The position numbers and the translations under genes are program-made. The notes beneath the pieces were generated by a model that worked only from the letters and a program-made list of their open reading frames with translations, was not told where the DNA came from and ran no database searches. From contig JAJDCO010000130.1 of the NCBI GenBank assembly GCA_029260795.1, positions 62,001 through 126,000 of the forward strand: 64,000 nucleotides of DNA, given 5' to 3'. Below are positions 1 through 7,661 of the stretch, one piece after another (positions within the stretch are counted from its first letter, which is position 1; the number at the start of each line of letters is the position of its first letter). Source of the stretch: Planctomycetota bacterium (GTDB taxonomy: Bacteria > Planctomycetota > OFTM77).

Positions 1-534
1 TCGATCGTCGCGTTGCTCGCCGCCATCCTAACGCCGCTCGTCGTTCAGCAGATCGACGAAGCGAAGCTATCTCGGGCCCGCAATGAAGTCCAAGTCATCG
101 CGGCTGCCATTGGCAACTTCTACAAGAACGTCGGTCAATTCCCGACCGAGGGCGACGTCACTCGCCTATTCAGCGGCCTGACGGCTGACATCGAGGACAA
201 CCTCGATCGCTATACCGGCGAAGACACAGAGACCTGGTATACCGGCACCGAGAACAGCACCTTCGAGGATCACCTGACGATCAACACGGCCGGCTATCCC
301 GAGTCCGGTGAGTTCCGCTGGAAGGGCCCTTTCCTCGGCTCCGTCGGCATGGATCCGTGGGGCCGTCCCTACGTGTGCAACATCGTCGCGGTCACTGGTT
401 CAGTGGACGACAACGGCAACAAGTGTGTCGTGATCACGGCCGGCCCGAACGGCGAGCTCACGACTCCGTCGGTCATGGACAGTACGGACGAGGCTGCTGA
501 CGACGACGTGTTCGCACTCGTCTATCAGCGCTGA
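1..534 (+). CDS. Type II secretion/type IV pilus pseudopilin (GspG-like), 5' end missing
   Basis: The reading frame is open from base 1, so the start lies outside the window. The visible N-terminus (SIVALLAAILTPLVV) is the back half of the hydrophobic helix of a type IV prepilin, followed by an amphipathic stretch (DEAKLSRARNEVQVIAAAI) typical of pseudopilin helix alpha-1. The C-terminal part has the GspG pattern: DPWGRPY near residue 118, then TAGPNGE and an acidic DEAADDDV end, which in GspG coordinates calcium. It would be cleaved by prepilin peptidase and form the pseudopilus. It is first in a plus-strand assembly cluster. GspG-like assignment is firm at family level; whether the machine is a pilus or a secretion system is open. 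Confidence 0.88.
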   Translation, partial: SIVALLAAILTPLVVQQIDEAKLSRARNEVQVIAAAIGNFYKNVGQFPTEGDVTRLFSGLTADIEDNLDRYTGEDTETWYTGTENSTFEDHLTINTAGYPESGEFRWKGPFLGSVGMDPWGRPYVCNIVAVTGSVDDNGNKCVVITAGPNGELTTPSVMDSTDEAADDDVFALVYQR

Positions 535-564
535 CCCCGGACACCCTGAACGAACACGGGAAGA

Positions 565-589
565 CGCTCGCCGGTTGATCCGGCGAGCG
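565..589 (+). terminator. Hairpin between pseudopilin and gspF genes
   Basis: A perfect 10-bp inverted repeat (CGCTCGCCGG, loop TTGAT, CCGGCGAGCG) sits 31 bp after the pseudopilin stop. It has no T tract. A hairpin here is what one expects of an intra-operon attenuator or mRNA 3'-end stabiliser that lets the pilin be expressed above the assembly genes. Function is inferred. Confidence 0.5.
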
Positions 590-609
590 CACTTCATGAC
601 GAGGCACGC

Positions 610-1824
610 ATGACACTCTTTCGCTATCGCGCCATCGATTCGGACGGCAAGCGCCGTCGCGGCGAGATGCACCTCGGCTCTGAACGTGAGCTCGAGGAGC
701 GTTTGGCGGCGGACGGACTCGTCCTGCTCGAGTCGAAAGCGGAGAAGAAGCCTGCCGCCGCGAAAGCGGCGTCTAGTCGCCTCAAGGTGAAGACCCGGTG
801 CGTCCAGGAGTTCACGCTCAACCTGTCGACGATGATCGCGGCCGGAGTGCCCTTGGTCGCCAGCCTCGACCTCCTCGGCGCCGAGCTCGAAGATCTCCGT
901 CTCAAGAAGGTCGTCGACAAGCTCTCGGAAGACCTCCATGAAGGCTCGAACTTCTCGGAAGCTCTCGAGCGGTTTCCGAGAGTCTTCCCTCCCATCTACA
1001 TCAGCCTGGTCGCGGCTGGCGAGATTTCGGGAAACCTCGAGGGCACGCTACAAGAGATTGCGGCCTACATGGAGTGGCAGGCGGAGATTCGGGGACATAT
1101 CAAGCAGGCTACTATCTATCCCGCCATCATCATGTCGGCAGTGCTCGGGTTGGTAGTCCTTCTCATCACGTTCGTGATTCCCACGTTCATGGACATCTTC
1201 ATCAAGGCCCAGATGCCGCTGCCGCTTCCGACTCGTATTCTCATCGACGTCTCCGCGTTCTTCACGAGCTATTGGTGGCTCCTACTGGGCGGACTCGTCA
1301 TTCTCTTCTTCTCATACACCATCACCAATCGCTTCGACGCTGGTCGCTACCACCTCGATGCCGCCAAGCTGAGGATTCCGATCTTCGGAAAGGTCATCGG
1401 AAAGATCGCACTGGCCCGCTTTGCACAGAACATGGCGGTCCTCTTCAATGCGGGCGTGCCGATTACGCAAGGTCTCGAGATGTGCCAACGGCTGGTCGGA
1501 AACGAGGTATACGCCAAGTCCTTCAAGGAGGCGGAGCGCATGGTCACCCGCGGCCAGGGTATCTCCGAGTCGCTGCGCGCGGCCGGCAGACTCCCGCCGA
1601 TGGTTCTCAACATGATTAGCGTCGGGGAAGAGACAGGAAAGCTCGGACTCACTCTTCAGAAGGTCAAGTCCTACTACGACCGCGAGGTCAAGGCCTCCAT
1701 CCAAAAGGCCTTCGCCGTGATGGAGCCCGCCATCATCACCGGCATGGGAGCACTCGTCGGCTTCATGGCTATTACCGTGCTCTACACCATGTTCAAGATG
1801 GTCAGCTACATCGGCAAGACGTGA
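610..1824 (+). CDS. gspF: Type II secretion / type IV pilus inner-membrane platform protein GspF/PilC
   Basis: 404 residues, the usual GspF/PilC length. Two T2SSF domains are visible: about 65-190 (CVQEFTLNLSTMIAAGVPL...) and 268-395 (ARFAQNMAVLFNAGVPI, the same motif repeated). Membrane helices lie at about 171-193, 218-238 and 375-397. The N-terminal MTLFRYRAIDSDGKRRRG is the typical GspF N-domain opening. This inner-membrane protein couples the hexameric ATPase to pilin extrusion. It lies between two pseudopilin genes, and its ATPase is encoded convergently at 7.7-9.4 kb. Identification is confident; the gspF symbol is chosen over pilC by convention only. Confidence 0.95.
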   Translation: MTLFRYRAIDSDGKRRRGEMHLGSERELEERLAADGLVLLESKAEKKPAAAKAASSRLKVKTRCVQEFTLNLSTMIAAGVPLVASLDLLGAELEDLRLKKVVDKLSEDLHEGSNFSEALERFPRVFPPIYISLVAAGEISGNLEGTLQEIAAYMEWQAEIRGHIKQATIYPAIIMSAVLGLVVLLITFVIPTFMDIFIKAQMPLPLPTRILIDVSAFFTSYWWLLLGGLVILFFSYTITNRFDAGRYHLDAAKLRIPIFGKVIGKIALARFAQNMAVLFNAGVPITQGLEMCQRLVGNEVYAKSFKEAERMVTRGQGISESLRAAGRLPPMVLNMISVGEETGKLGLTLQKVKSYYDREVKASIQKAFAVMEPAIITGMGALVGFMAITVLYTMFKMVSYIGKT

Positions 1825-1831
1825 TCCGGTC

Positions 1832-2872
1832 ATGCAAAGGTGCCAACTCATGAAACATGCAATACACGCTCCCCAACACCGAGCCGAACCCGGCGCCGAA
1901 GCCGGCTTCATGATGCTCGACATTTTGATTGGGCTAGCCACGATTGCCATTCTTGCGGGAATGGTCTTCCCATTCGTGGTTCGTGAGGAGATGAACAAGC
2001 GAGAAGGCCTCGTGCGCGAAGAGATCCAGCTCATCGGCGACGCCCTTCAGCTCTACTACTACGAGCATGGGCAGTATCCGGAAGACTTCGACGACCAGAT
2101 CTTCCAGACGCGCTTCGTACGAGCGACGCTGGGTGAGAGTGGCCTCAACGACCAGTGGGGTGCCAACGTCCGCTACAAGTACGTTCTGGCCCAAGAGGAC
2201 GGCGAAGCCCCGACAGTCACTCTCTTCTCGCGCGGCCCGAACGGGATCGACGAGGAAGGCGAGGGCGACGACATTCAGCTTCTCGTTTCGAGCGACCTGC
2301 CCGCGACCAAGATCACGAGTGGGCGTCTCCAGGTCATCCGCGTCGCCATTCGGAACATCGCCCCAATCGTCCGTTGGGAATACGAATCCGGCGAAGACAC
2401 TCCAGGCACCGACGATGGCGGCGGCACCGACGACTCAACCGGTGGGGACGACACCGGCGGCTCGGACGGAACCTGCCCCGATAGCGGGGACGACGACGAG
2501 GAGCTCGTCACGATCTGCCATCGCCCGCCCGGCAATCCGGATGCCGGCCACGAGATAACGATCAACCTCTCCGCGCTTCCGGCTCATCTCGCTCACGGCG
2601 ATACGCTGGGATCCTGCAGTGGCTCCGATGAGGATCCGCCACCCACCGATGGTGCTGGCGAAGACGATGGTATCGGCGGCCCTCAGCTCATCTTCGAGCC
2701 GGCCACGTTGATCGGAGATTGGGCCCTCGTCGACCGCGATCGGCTGGGCCTGGGCGCCGAGTACGACAACGACGGATGGGGGACTCCCTTCATCTCGGTA
2801 GCGGGAACTCTCTCCGTCTTCAGTGCCGGTCCGGATCGCATTCCGTACACGGCGGACGATATCACCTTCTGA
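1832..2872 (+). CDS. Large pseudopilin with duplicated GspG-type loop and CH-PPGN/AHLAHGD insert
   Basis: 346 residues from this ATG; an in-frame ATG at 1850 has a better ribosome site (AAAGGTG). The prepilin peptidase site is G25|FMMLD with a hydrophobic helix to about 50; position +5 is Asp instead of the usual Glu. A GspG-like loop follows: DQWG at 107-110, SRGPNG at 133-138, acidic end EEGEGDD. Then come a Gly/Asp/Thr-rich linker (187-225), a cysteine-bearing insert (ICHRPPGN at 228-235, AHLAHGD at 251-257, C262) and a second GspG-like ending (NDGWGTP at 313-319, SAGPD at 331-335, ADD). The gene starts 7 bp after gspF. Pseudopilin status is sure; the function of the insert is unknown. Confidence 0.88.
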   Translation: MQRCQLMKHAIHAPQHRAEPGAEAGFMMLDILIGLATIAILAGMVFPFVVREEMNKREGLVREEIQLIGDALQLYYYEHGQYPEDFDDQIFQTRFVRATLGESGLNDQWGANVRYKYVLAQEDGEAPTVTLFSRGPNGIDEEGEGDDIQLLVSSDLPATKITSGRLQVIRVAIRNIAPIVRWEYESGEDTPGTDDGGGTDDSTGGDDTGGSDGTCPDSGDDDEELVTICHRPPGNPDAGHEITINLSALPAHLAHGDTLGSCSGSDEDPPPTDGAGEDDGIGGPQLIFEPATLIGDWALVDRDRLGLGAEYDNDGWGTPFISVAGTLSVFSAGPDRIPYTADDITF

Positions 2873-2900
2873 CGCGACGACATCCGGGGAGTCTAGAGCG

Positions 2901-4412
2901 ATGTCCACCTTTCGAGTTGGCCTGGAGATCGGTGAAGAGCAGCTGTCTCTCGCCGTTCTTCAGCGCCGCGGCAATCAAGTCGAACCGCTTCTCATCGAGG
3001 TCGCGGCCCGTTGCGGGCAGGATCCCGATCGAGATGTGGACACGCTGCGCGAGCTGCTCGAGCCCTGGCGAGGCCGAACGGCGCTCCCCGCCGCCATCGT
3101 GCTCAATCGGCGGGATGTGCTTCACCGAGACCTGCTCTTACCGGCAGTGTCTCGCCGCGAGACGGCCACCCTGGTGGCTCGGGAGACCGAGCGGCTGCGC
3201 GAAGAAGCTCGGGAAGAGCTCGTCACGGCTTGGGCGGCGCAAGGTCGCATTCCCCGCAGCGGCAAGAAGGGTCGTCAGGTTCGGATTCTCTTGGCGGCAG
3301 CGCCTCGCCGCCTCGTGGACGAGGGCATCGCCTTGGCCCGCCACGCAGGGCTGGACGTCCGCGCGGTCGGCACCGGCGTCCCCTTCCTGTTCAGCTCGGC
3401 GGATCTCCGCTACGAGACCGAGGATCTCGCTCTCGCTCACCTCGGACGCGATAGCTCTTCATTCACGGCCGTCTCGCGCGGTCGACTCGTCGCTTCGCGT
3501 CAGATCGGTCAGGGCCTGGTTACCTCGTCGCACCGAACCGAGGTCGATCTCTTGAGCCTCTTCGAGCGAAAGGCCCGAGACGGCGACACTCATGCCGCCG
3601 AAGCCAACGTCGCGGGCAGGCTCTCCGGCCTCATCGCCGAGTTCAATCGCACCTTGGTGAACTTCGCCAACGAGTCGGGCACCGAGCCCAAGAAGATCCT
3701 GCTCGTTGCAGATCAGCCCTTGGACGCCAGCACCTACGAGCAGTTCCACAACGGCCTCGGGCTCCCTTGTGGCCCGCTCGAGCGGCTCTATCTCGGCGAG
3801 GAAACACGCGCCCCCTTGGCCGTCGCTGCGGCTCTGGGTTTGGAGCAAAGTGACGTCTTGGTCCTTCGACGGTTCAAGCGTCCCATGAAGCGCAGAACAC
3901 CTTTCTTGCCCAAGATGCTGAGCGTCGGCACGGCCGCCGGCATCTTGGCGGCAGGACACTTCCTCTACGGCAACCTCGATTATCAGCGGGCGGGACTGAC
4001 TCAAGAGATCGATCGTTCGAAAGAGCTCTTGTCACAGCTTCTGGACGAGAAGCCGCCGCCGCCTGAGATCGACCCGTATGTTGCGCCCATCCACGAGCTG
4101 CTGGCGCAACAGCCTCCGGACGGTGACGCACTCCTCGAGAGCCTGGCCGCGGCGGTCCCCGCGGCCGCCCGGCTCGATCGGGTACTGCTGACTCCCACGA
4201 CCCTGGGCTGGCGGCTTGAGATCTCGGGTCGTGTTCAGTCGCCCCGCGCTTCCGATGCGGCCGCCGAGATGCGTCGGCTGTTCGAGGCGCTCAAGCAGGC
4301 GAAGCTGTTCGAGAACGCCGAGTACGACACCACTCAGCGGCCGCCCGCCACGAACGGCAGCAGTGCGGAGCTGGGATTCGAGGTCAAAGGCCTCGTTCGG
4401 AGGGACACATGA
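2901..4412 (+). CDS. PilM/GspL-like actin-fold protein fused to a PilN-like membrane segment
   Basis: 503 residues from ATG 2901. The N-terminal ~330 residues resemble the cytoplasmic actin-like (ASKHA) fold of PilM/GspL, opening FRVGLEIGEEQLSLAVLQ with a later strand pair LALAHLGRDSSSFTAV. One membrane helix follows at about 334-360 (MLSVGTAAGILAAGHFLY), then a periplasmic coiled-coil and alpha/beta part, as in PilN or GspL. The domain order is therefore that of GspL, or of a PilM-PilN fusion. It would link the ATPase to the secretin. The stop overlaps the next start (ATGA at 4409-4412). Sequence identity to known families looks low, so this rests on layout and neighbours. Confidence 0.72.
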   Translation: MSTFRVGLEIGEEQLSLAVLQRRGNQVEPLLIEVAARCGQDPDRDVDTLRELLEPWRGRTALPAAIVLNRRDVLHRDLLLPAVSRRETATLVARETERLREEAREELVTAWAAQGRIPRSGKKGRQVRILLAAAPRRLVDEGIALARHAGLDVRAVGTGVPFLFSSADLRYETEDLALAHLGRDSSSFTAVSRGRLVASRQIGQGLVTSSHRTEVDLLSLFERKARDGDTHAAEANVAGRLSGLIAEFNRTLVNFANESGTEPKKILLVADQPLDASTYEQFHNGLGLPCGPLERLYLGEETRAPLAVAAALGLEQSDVLVLRRFKRPMKRRTPFLPKMLSVGTAAGILAAGHFLYGNLDYQRAGLTQEIDRSKELLSQLLDEKPPPPEIDPYVAPIHELLAQQPPDGDALLESLAAAVPAAARLDRVLLTPTTLGWRLEISGRVQSPRASDAAAEMRRLFEALKQAKLFENAEYDTTQRPPATNGSSAELGFEVKGLVRRDT

Positions 4413-4939
4413 GAGACAAGGATCGCTTCAAGATCTCGCGAGCCGTCATCGTTGGGCTCAGCCTGCTCGTGCCATCGCTGGCAGCTGGCATCCCTTGCCT
4501 GCTGAGATACCAAAGCGTCAGCTCCTTGATGGACCAGCAAAGCGATCTGCGAGAGCGGATCGAGCAGACTCAAGCGGCCTACGACCAGGAGCCGCCCCCG
4601 CCGGAGTTCCCGACGTCGGAGTGGATTCCCGAGCAATCGGACTTGCCCCGGTTCGTGGAGTCGTGCGTCCGTCGAGCCGAGCAGATCGGCTTCGCCTCGA
4701 TCAGCTACGAAACGGGTCGACCGACGTTGTGGCGATCGTCGGATCCGAGCCTCGAGGAGCCTCCTCTCTATCGACATCCCCTTCAGCTTCAACTCGAAGG
4801 TGAGTACTCGATGCTGCGAGAGTTCCTCACTGTGCTCCGAGCCGAGAACCGGTTCTTTGGAATCCGCAATCTGGCCATGGGTCGTCGCTTTCCGCAGGTG
4901 CGGGCGATCCTCGAGCTCGAAGTCTTCGCCCGTCAGTAA
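4409..4939 (+). CDS. PilO/GspM-like inner-membrane assembly protein
   Basis: 176 residues, with one N-terminal membrane helix (about 11-31), a short coiled coil (SSLMDQQSDLRERIEQTQAA) and a ferredoxin-like periplasmic part ending in a beta-rich segment (RAILELEVFARQ). This is the layout of PilO and GspM, which pair with PilN/GspL in the periplasm. The start codon overlaps the stop of the PilM/N-like gene by 4 bases, indicating translational coupling. No catalytic motif is expected. The name rests on size, topology and position before PilP-like and secretin genes. Confidence 0.7.
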   Translation: MRDKDRFKISRAVIVGLSLLVPSLAAGIPCLLRYQSVSSLMDQQSDLRERIEQTQAAYDQEPPPPEFPTSEWIPEQSDLPRFVESCVRRAEQIGFASISYETGRPTLWRSSDPSLEEPPLYRHPLQLQLEGEYSMLREFLTVLRAENRFFGIRNLAMGRRFPQVRAILELEVFARQ

Positions 4940-4999
4940 CTGCCCGAAACAGAAACACGAAATCACCCTTCGTCTTCGCTTCTTCGAGAGAGACCTCTG

Positions 5000-5536
5000 A
5001 TGCTCAAGAAAAAGAAGGTTCTCATTCCTCTGATGGCCGCTTTGGTCTTCATCGCCGTGTACGTCAACGTCTTCCGCGGCGGGAAGGACGAGGCGAAGGC
5101 CGCCGTGCGGACGAAGAAGAAGACGAGCGCTCCGAAGGAGCCCACTCTCAAGGGGAGTGCTTCCGCCAAGAAGGCAGATCGATCCACTCCCAGCACAGGC
5201 GCTCCCGAGGGAGACACTGAGCGCAATCCATTCCTGACGTCCGAGGAGCAGCGTGCTCGCTCAGACGAGGCTGCGCGCCTCGCCAATGCGTTGCTCGCCG
5301 ACAAGGAAGAGACAATCGAGGAGGAAGTGGAGGAAGAACTGCCTCCACCGCCTCCGGTCAACGTCACGGTGATCTTGATGGGTTCTACCAGCAAGGTCGC
5401 CGTGTTGAATGGAGTCACCCTGCGTGAGGGTGACTTCTTGGGAGAGGAGCTCCTCTTGGAGATCCGCTCCCACCAAGTCGTCCTGGCTCGCGGAGACTCC
5501 CAACGGACCATCTCCATCAACGGGGGAGCCAAGTAA
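5000..5536 (+). CDS. PilP/GspC-like periplasmic linker protein
   Basis: 178 residues. A Lys-rich start (MLKKKKV) and one membrane helix (8-24) lead into a charged, disordered linker (35-110, rich in Lys, Glu and Pro), then a small beta domain (VNVTVILMGSTSKVAVLNG, GDFLGEELLLEI, VVLARGDSQRTISI). This is the HR-domain pattern of GspC or PilP, which docks on the secretin N-domain. The stop codon overlaps the following secretin ATG (ATG at 5536 reads from the TAATG). Assignment is by topology and operon position; sequence is divergent. Confidence 0.72.
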   Translation: MLKKKKVLIPLMAALVFIAVYVNVFRGGKDEAKAAVRTKKKTSAPKEPTLKGSASAKKADRSTPSTGAPEGDTERNPFLTSEEQRARSDEAARLANALLADKEETIEEEVEEELPPPPPVNVTVILMGSTSKVAVLNGVTLREGDFLGEELLLEIRSHQVVLARGDSQRTISINGGAK

Positions 5537-7548
5537 TGAACCGCACTGCAACGCTTCTACTCTTCCTTTGCTTCGTGCTGGCGAGCTGTATCGCCGAGCA
5601 CGAAGCCGCAAATGAAACACCGCCATTACCCGAGCCGCGTCCGCCCAAGCCTGCTGGCCGAACGCTCCTGCTCGAGCCCGAGCTGCGCGAAGCAGCGCCT
5701 TCGGGTGGCAGCTTCAGCTTGGCAGCACGGCGCGCCGAGATTCGCGAGATCATGCTGAGCCTCTTCAAGGACGCCGACATCAATCTCGTGATGGCGGAAG
5801 GTGTCAAGGGCTCGGTGAGCCTCGACTTCAAGAACGTCTCGGTGGAGCAGGCTCTCGAAGCCCTTCTCCAGGCGCGCGATCTGACGTTTCGTCGCGATGG
5901 ATCATTCCTGTACATCGAGGACAAGATCACGCGAGTCTTCACGCTGGACTACGTGTCCAACACGGGAGCCGATGGCGTCGAGATCTGGTCTGGCCTCAAC
6001 CGAGAGGTCGAGAGCATGCTCTCGAAAGAGGGCTCAATGGTCCTCAACGCGACAGCGGGTCGCATCGAGGTGACGGACAGCCCCAGCATCGTTCGACGCA
6101 TCGCTCGCCACCTGCGTGAAGTCGAGGAGTCGGTGAGTCGTCAGGTCATCGTCGAAGCCGAAGTCCTCGAGGTGACGCTCTCAGACGAGTTCCGCCTCGG
6201 GTTCAGCTACGGGATCTTCCCCGACTACCTGAACTCGGATGAAGTCGGCCTGCTCGACTCGGGAACGGCGATCTCGCAGACCCTCTCAGCGGGTGGATCG
6301 GCACTGAACGTCGGCATCCTTCGCCCCAACGAGCTGGCGATTGCGGTCGACATGATGCGTCAGAGCGATCAAGTTCGCATTCTGTCGCGTCCGCGCGTCG
6401 CCACGCTGAACAACCGTCTCGCCACGTTGGCCGTCGTCGAGCGAGTCCCGATCATCGAACGCAACGTCGTCGATGGCGAAGGCGGCATCCGCACCGAGTA
6501 CGACATCCGCTTCGAGGATGCCGGCGTCTCGATCAACATCACGCCTCAGATCGCGGCCGATGGCGTCATCATGGCTCACATCCAGCCGAGCATCACCGCC
6601 GTCGAAGGATTCGTCACGACTCCGGATGGCCTTCAGGTCGAGCCGATCTTCAACGTTCGTGAGACCGAGACGACGCTCCGCGTTCTCGATGGGCAGACTA
6701 TCGTCATTGGCGGGCTCCGTTCGGTTCGCCGAAACGAGGTCACCCAGAAGGTCCCGATCCTCGGCGATATTCCGCTGTTGGGCTTTCTCTTCCGCAGCAC
6801 GATTCAGGAGGAGCAGCAGACTGAGCTGGCCATCATGATGACACCCCGAATCGTCAGTGCCGAAGGGAGCCAGGATGCGCGCGAGGCCCGGTCGAAGATC
6901 ATCGCGGCGCAACGCCCCTTCCACGCGGGTGACGTCTTCGGGTGGATACCCGAGGAGTCGACCGGAGCCGTTGAAGACGTGCCCAAGACGGCTGTCCTCA
7001 AGGACCTCGAGGATGGGGAGTTTCGCATCCTCCAGCGTGCGCGGGACGGCAAGCCCTCCAAGGACGGTCCCATCTCGATCACGACCTCCGGCCTCGCCGG
7101 CGTCCATCTCCTGCGCGCAGCTTCGCTGTATTCCGAGGGCGACTACCGCGAATCGTTGGAGCACATTCAGCAGTCCCTCGCCTTCGATCCGCTCGACGGA
7201 GACGCGCTCTTGTTGCTCGGTCTGATCCACTACGCACAAAACGATCGTGCTCTGGCTGTTCAGCAGTTCGCCAAGGCCGCTCATCGTGGCGAGGAGAACC
7301 CCGAGGCCCTCAACAACCTCGCCGTCATGATGCTCGAGCGTGGCGACCTCTCGGGAGCCGAGGTACTGCTCGAGCGGGCGGTTCGCATCGCTGGCTCGAA
7401 TGCTCACCTCCGGAACAACCTGGGCGTCGCATATCTCCGATCCGGAAACGTCGAGGCTGCACTCGGGCAGTTCAAGGAGGCCGTTCGCCTCGAGCCCCAT
7501 CACGCCGATGCCGCGCTCAACCTCCAAGATGCATTGCTTGCCATGTAG
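5536..7548 (+). CDS. Secretin lipoprotein (MshL/GspD/PilQ type) with C-terminal TPR domain
   Basis: 670 residues. A lipoprotein signal (LASC, Cys18) begins the protein. N-domains run about 50-210 with a secretin/TonB short N-terminal motif (INLVMAEGVKGSVSLDFKNVS). The secretin beta-barrel domain lies at about 215-445 and carries the diagnostic VPILGDIPLLGFLFR motif near 407-421. After it comes a linker and then about 155 residues of TPR repeats (ALNNLAVMMLERGDLSGAEVLLERA is typical), ending at the C-terminus. Secretins form the outer-membrane exit pore. A TPR tail fused to the pore subunit is unusual; it may recruit a pilotin-like or peptidoglycan partner. Last gene of the plus-strand assembly cluster. 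Confidence 0.92.
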   Translation: MNRTATLLLFLCFVLASCIAEHEAANETPPLPEPRPPKPAGRTLLLEPELREAAPSGGSFSLAARRAEIREIMLSLFKDADINLVMAEGVKGSVSLDFKNVSVEQALEALLQARDLTFRRDGSFLYIEDKITRVFTLDYVSNTGADGVEIWSGLNREVESMLSKEGSMVLNATAGRIEVTDSPSIVRRIARHLREVEESVSRQVIVEAEVLEVTLSDEFRLGFSYGIFPDYLNSDEVGLLDSGTAISQTLSAGGSALNVGILRPNELAIAVDMMRQSDQVRILSRPRVATLNNRLATLAVVERVPIIERNVVDGEGGIRTEYDIRFEDAGVSINITPQIAADGVIMAHIQPSITAVEGFVTTPDGLQVEPIFNVRETETTLRVLDGQTIVIGGLRSVRRNEVTQKVPILGDIPLLGFLFRSTIQEEQQTELAIMMTPRIVSAEGSQDAREARSKIIAAQRPFHAGDVFGWIPEESTGAVEDVPKTAVLKDLEDGEFRILQRARDGKPSKDGPISITTSGLAGVHLLRAASLYSEGDYRESLEHIQQSLAFDPLDGDALLLLGLIHYAQNDRALAVQQFAKAAHRGEENPEALNNLAVMMLERGDLSGAEVLLERAVRIAGSNAHLRNNLGVAYLRSGNVEAALGQFKEAVRLEPHHADAALNLQDALLAM

Positions 7549-7582
7549 ATCCTCCGAGCCACCTCCCCAGCTTGGACGACGC

Positions 7583-7622
7583 GGCGTCCGACCGGATCTC
7601 TCGGTCGGGCGCCCTTTTTCTT
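7583..7622 (+). terminator. Rho-independent terminator after the secretin gene
   Basis: A 12-bp stem with one G-T pair (7583-7594 with 7602-7613), loop GATCTCT, followed by CTTTTTCTT. It closes the plus-strand assembly operon and lies between two convergent genes. Confidence 0.85.
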
Positions 7623-7661
7623 GGTTCTCAGGAGCGAGCGGCCAGCCTGTGAGGAGCCCCC

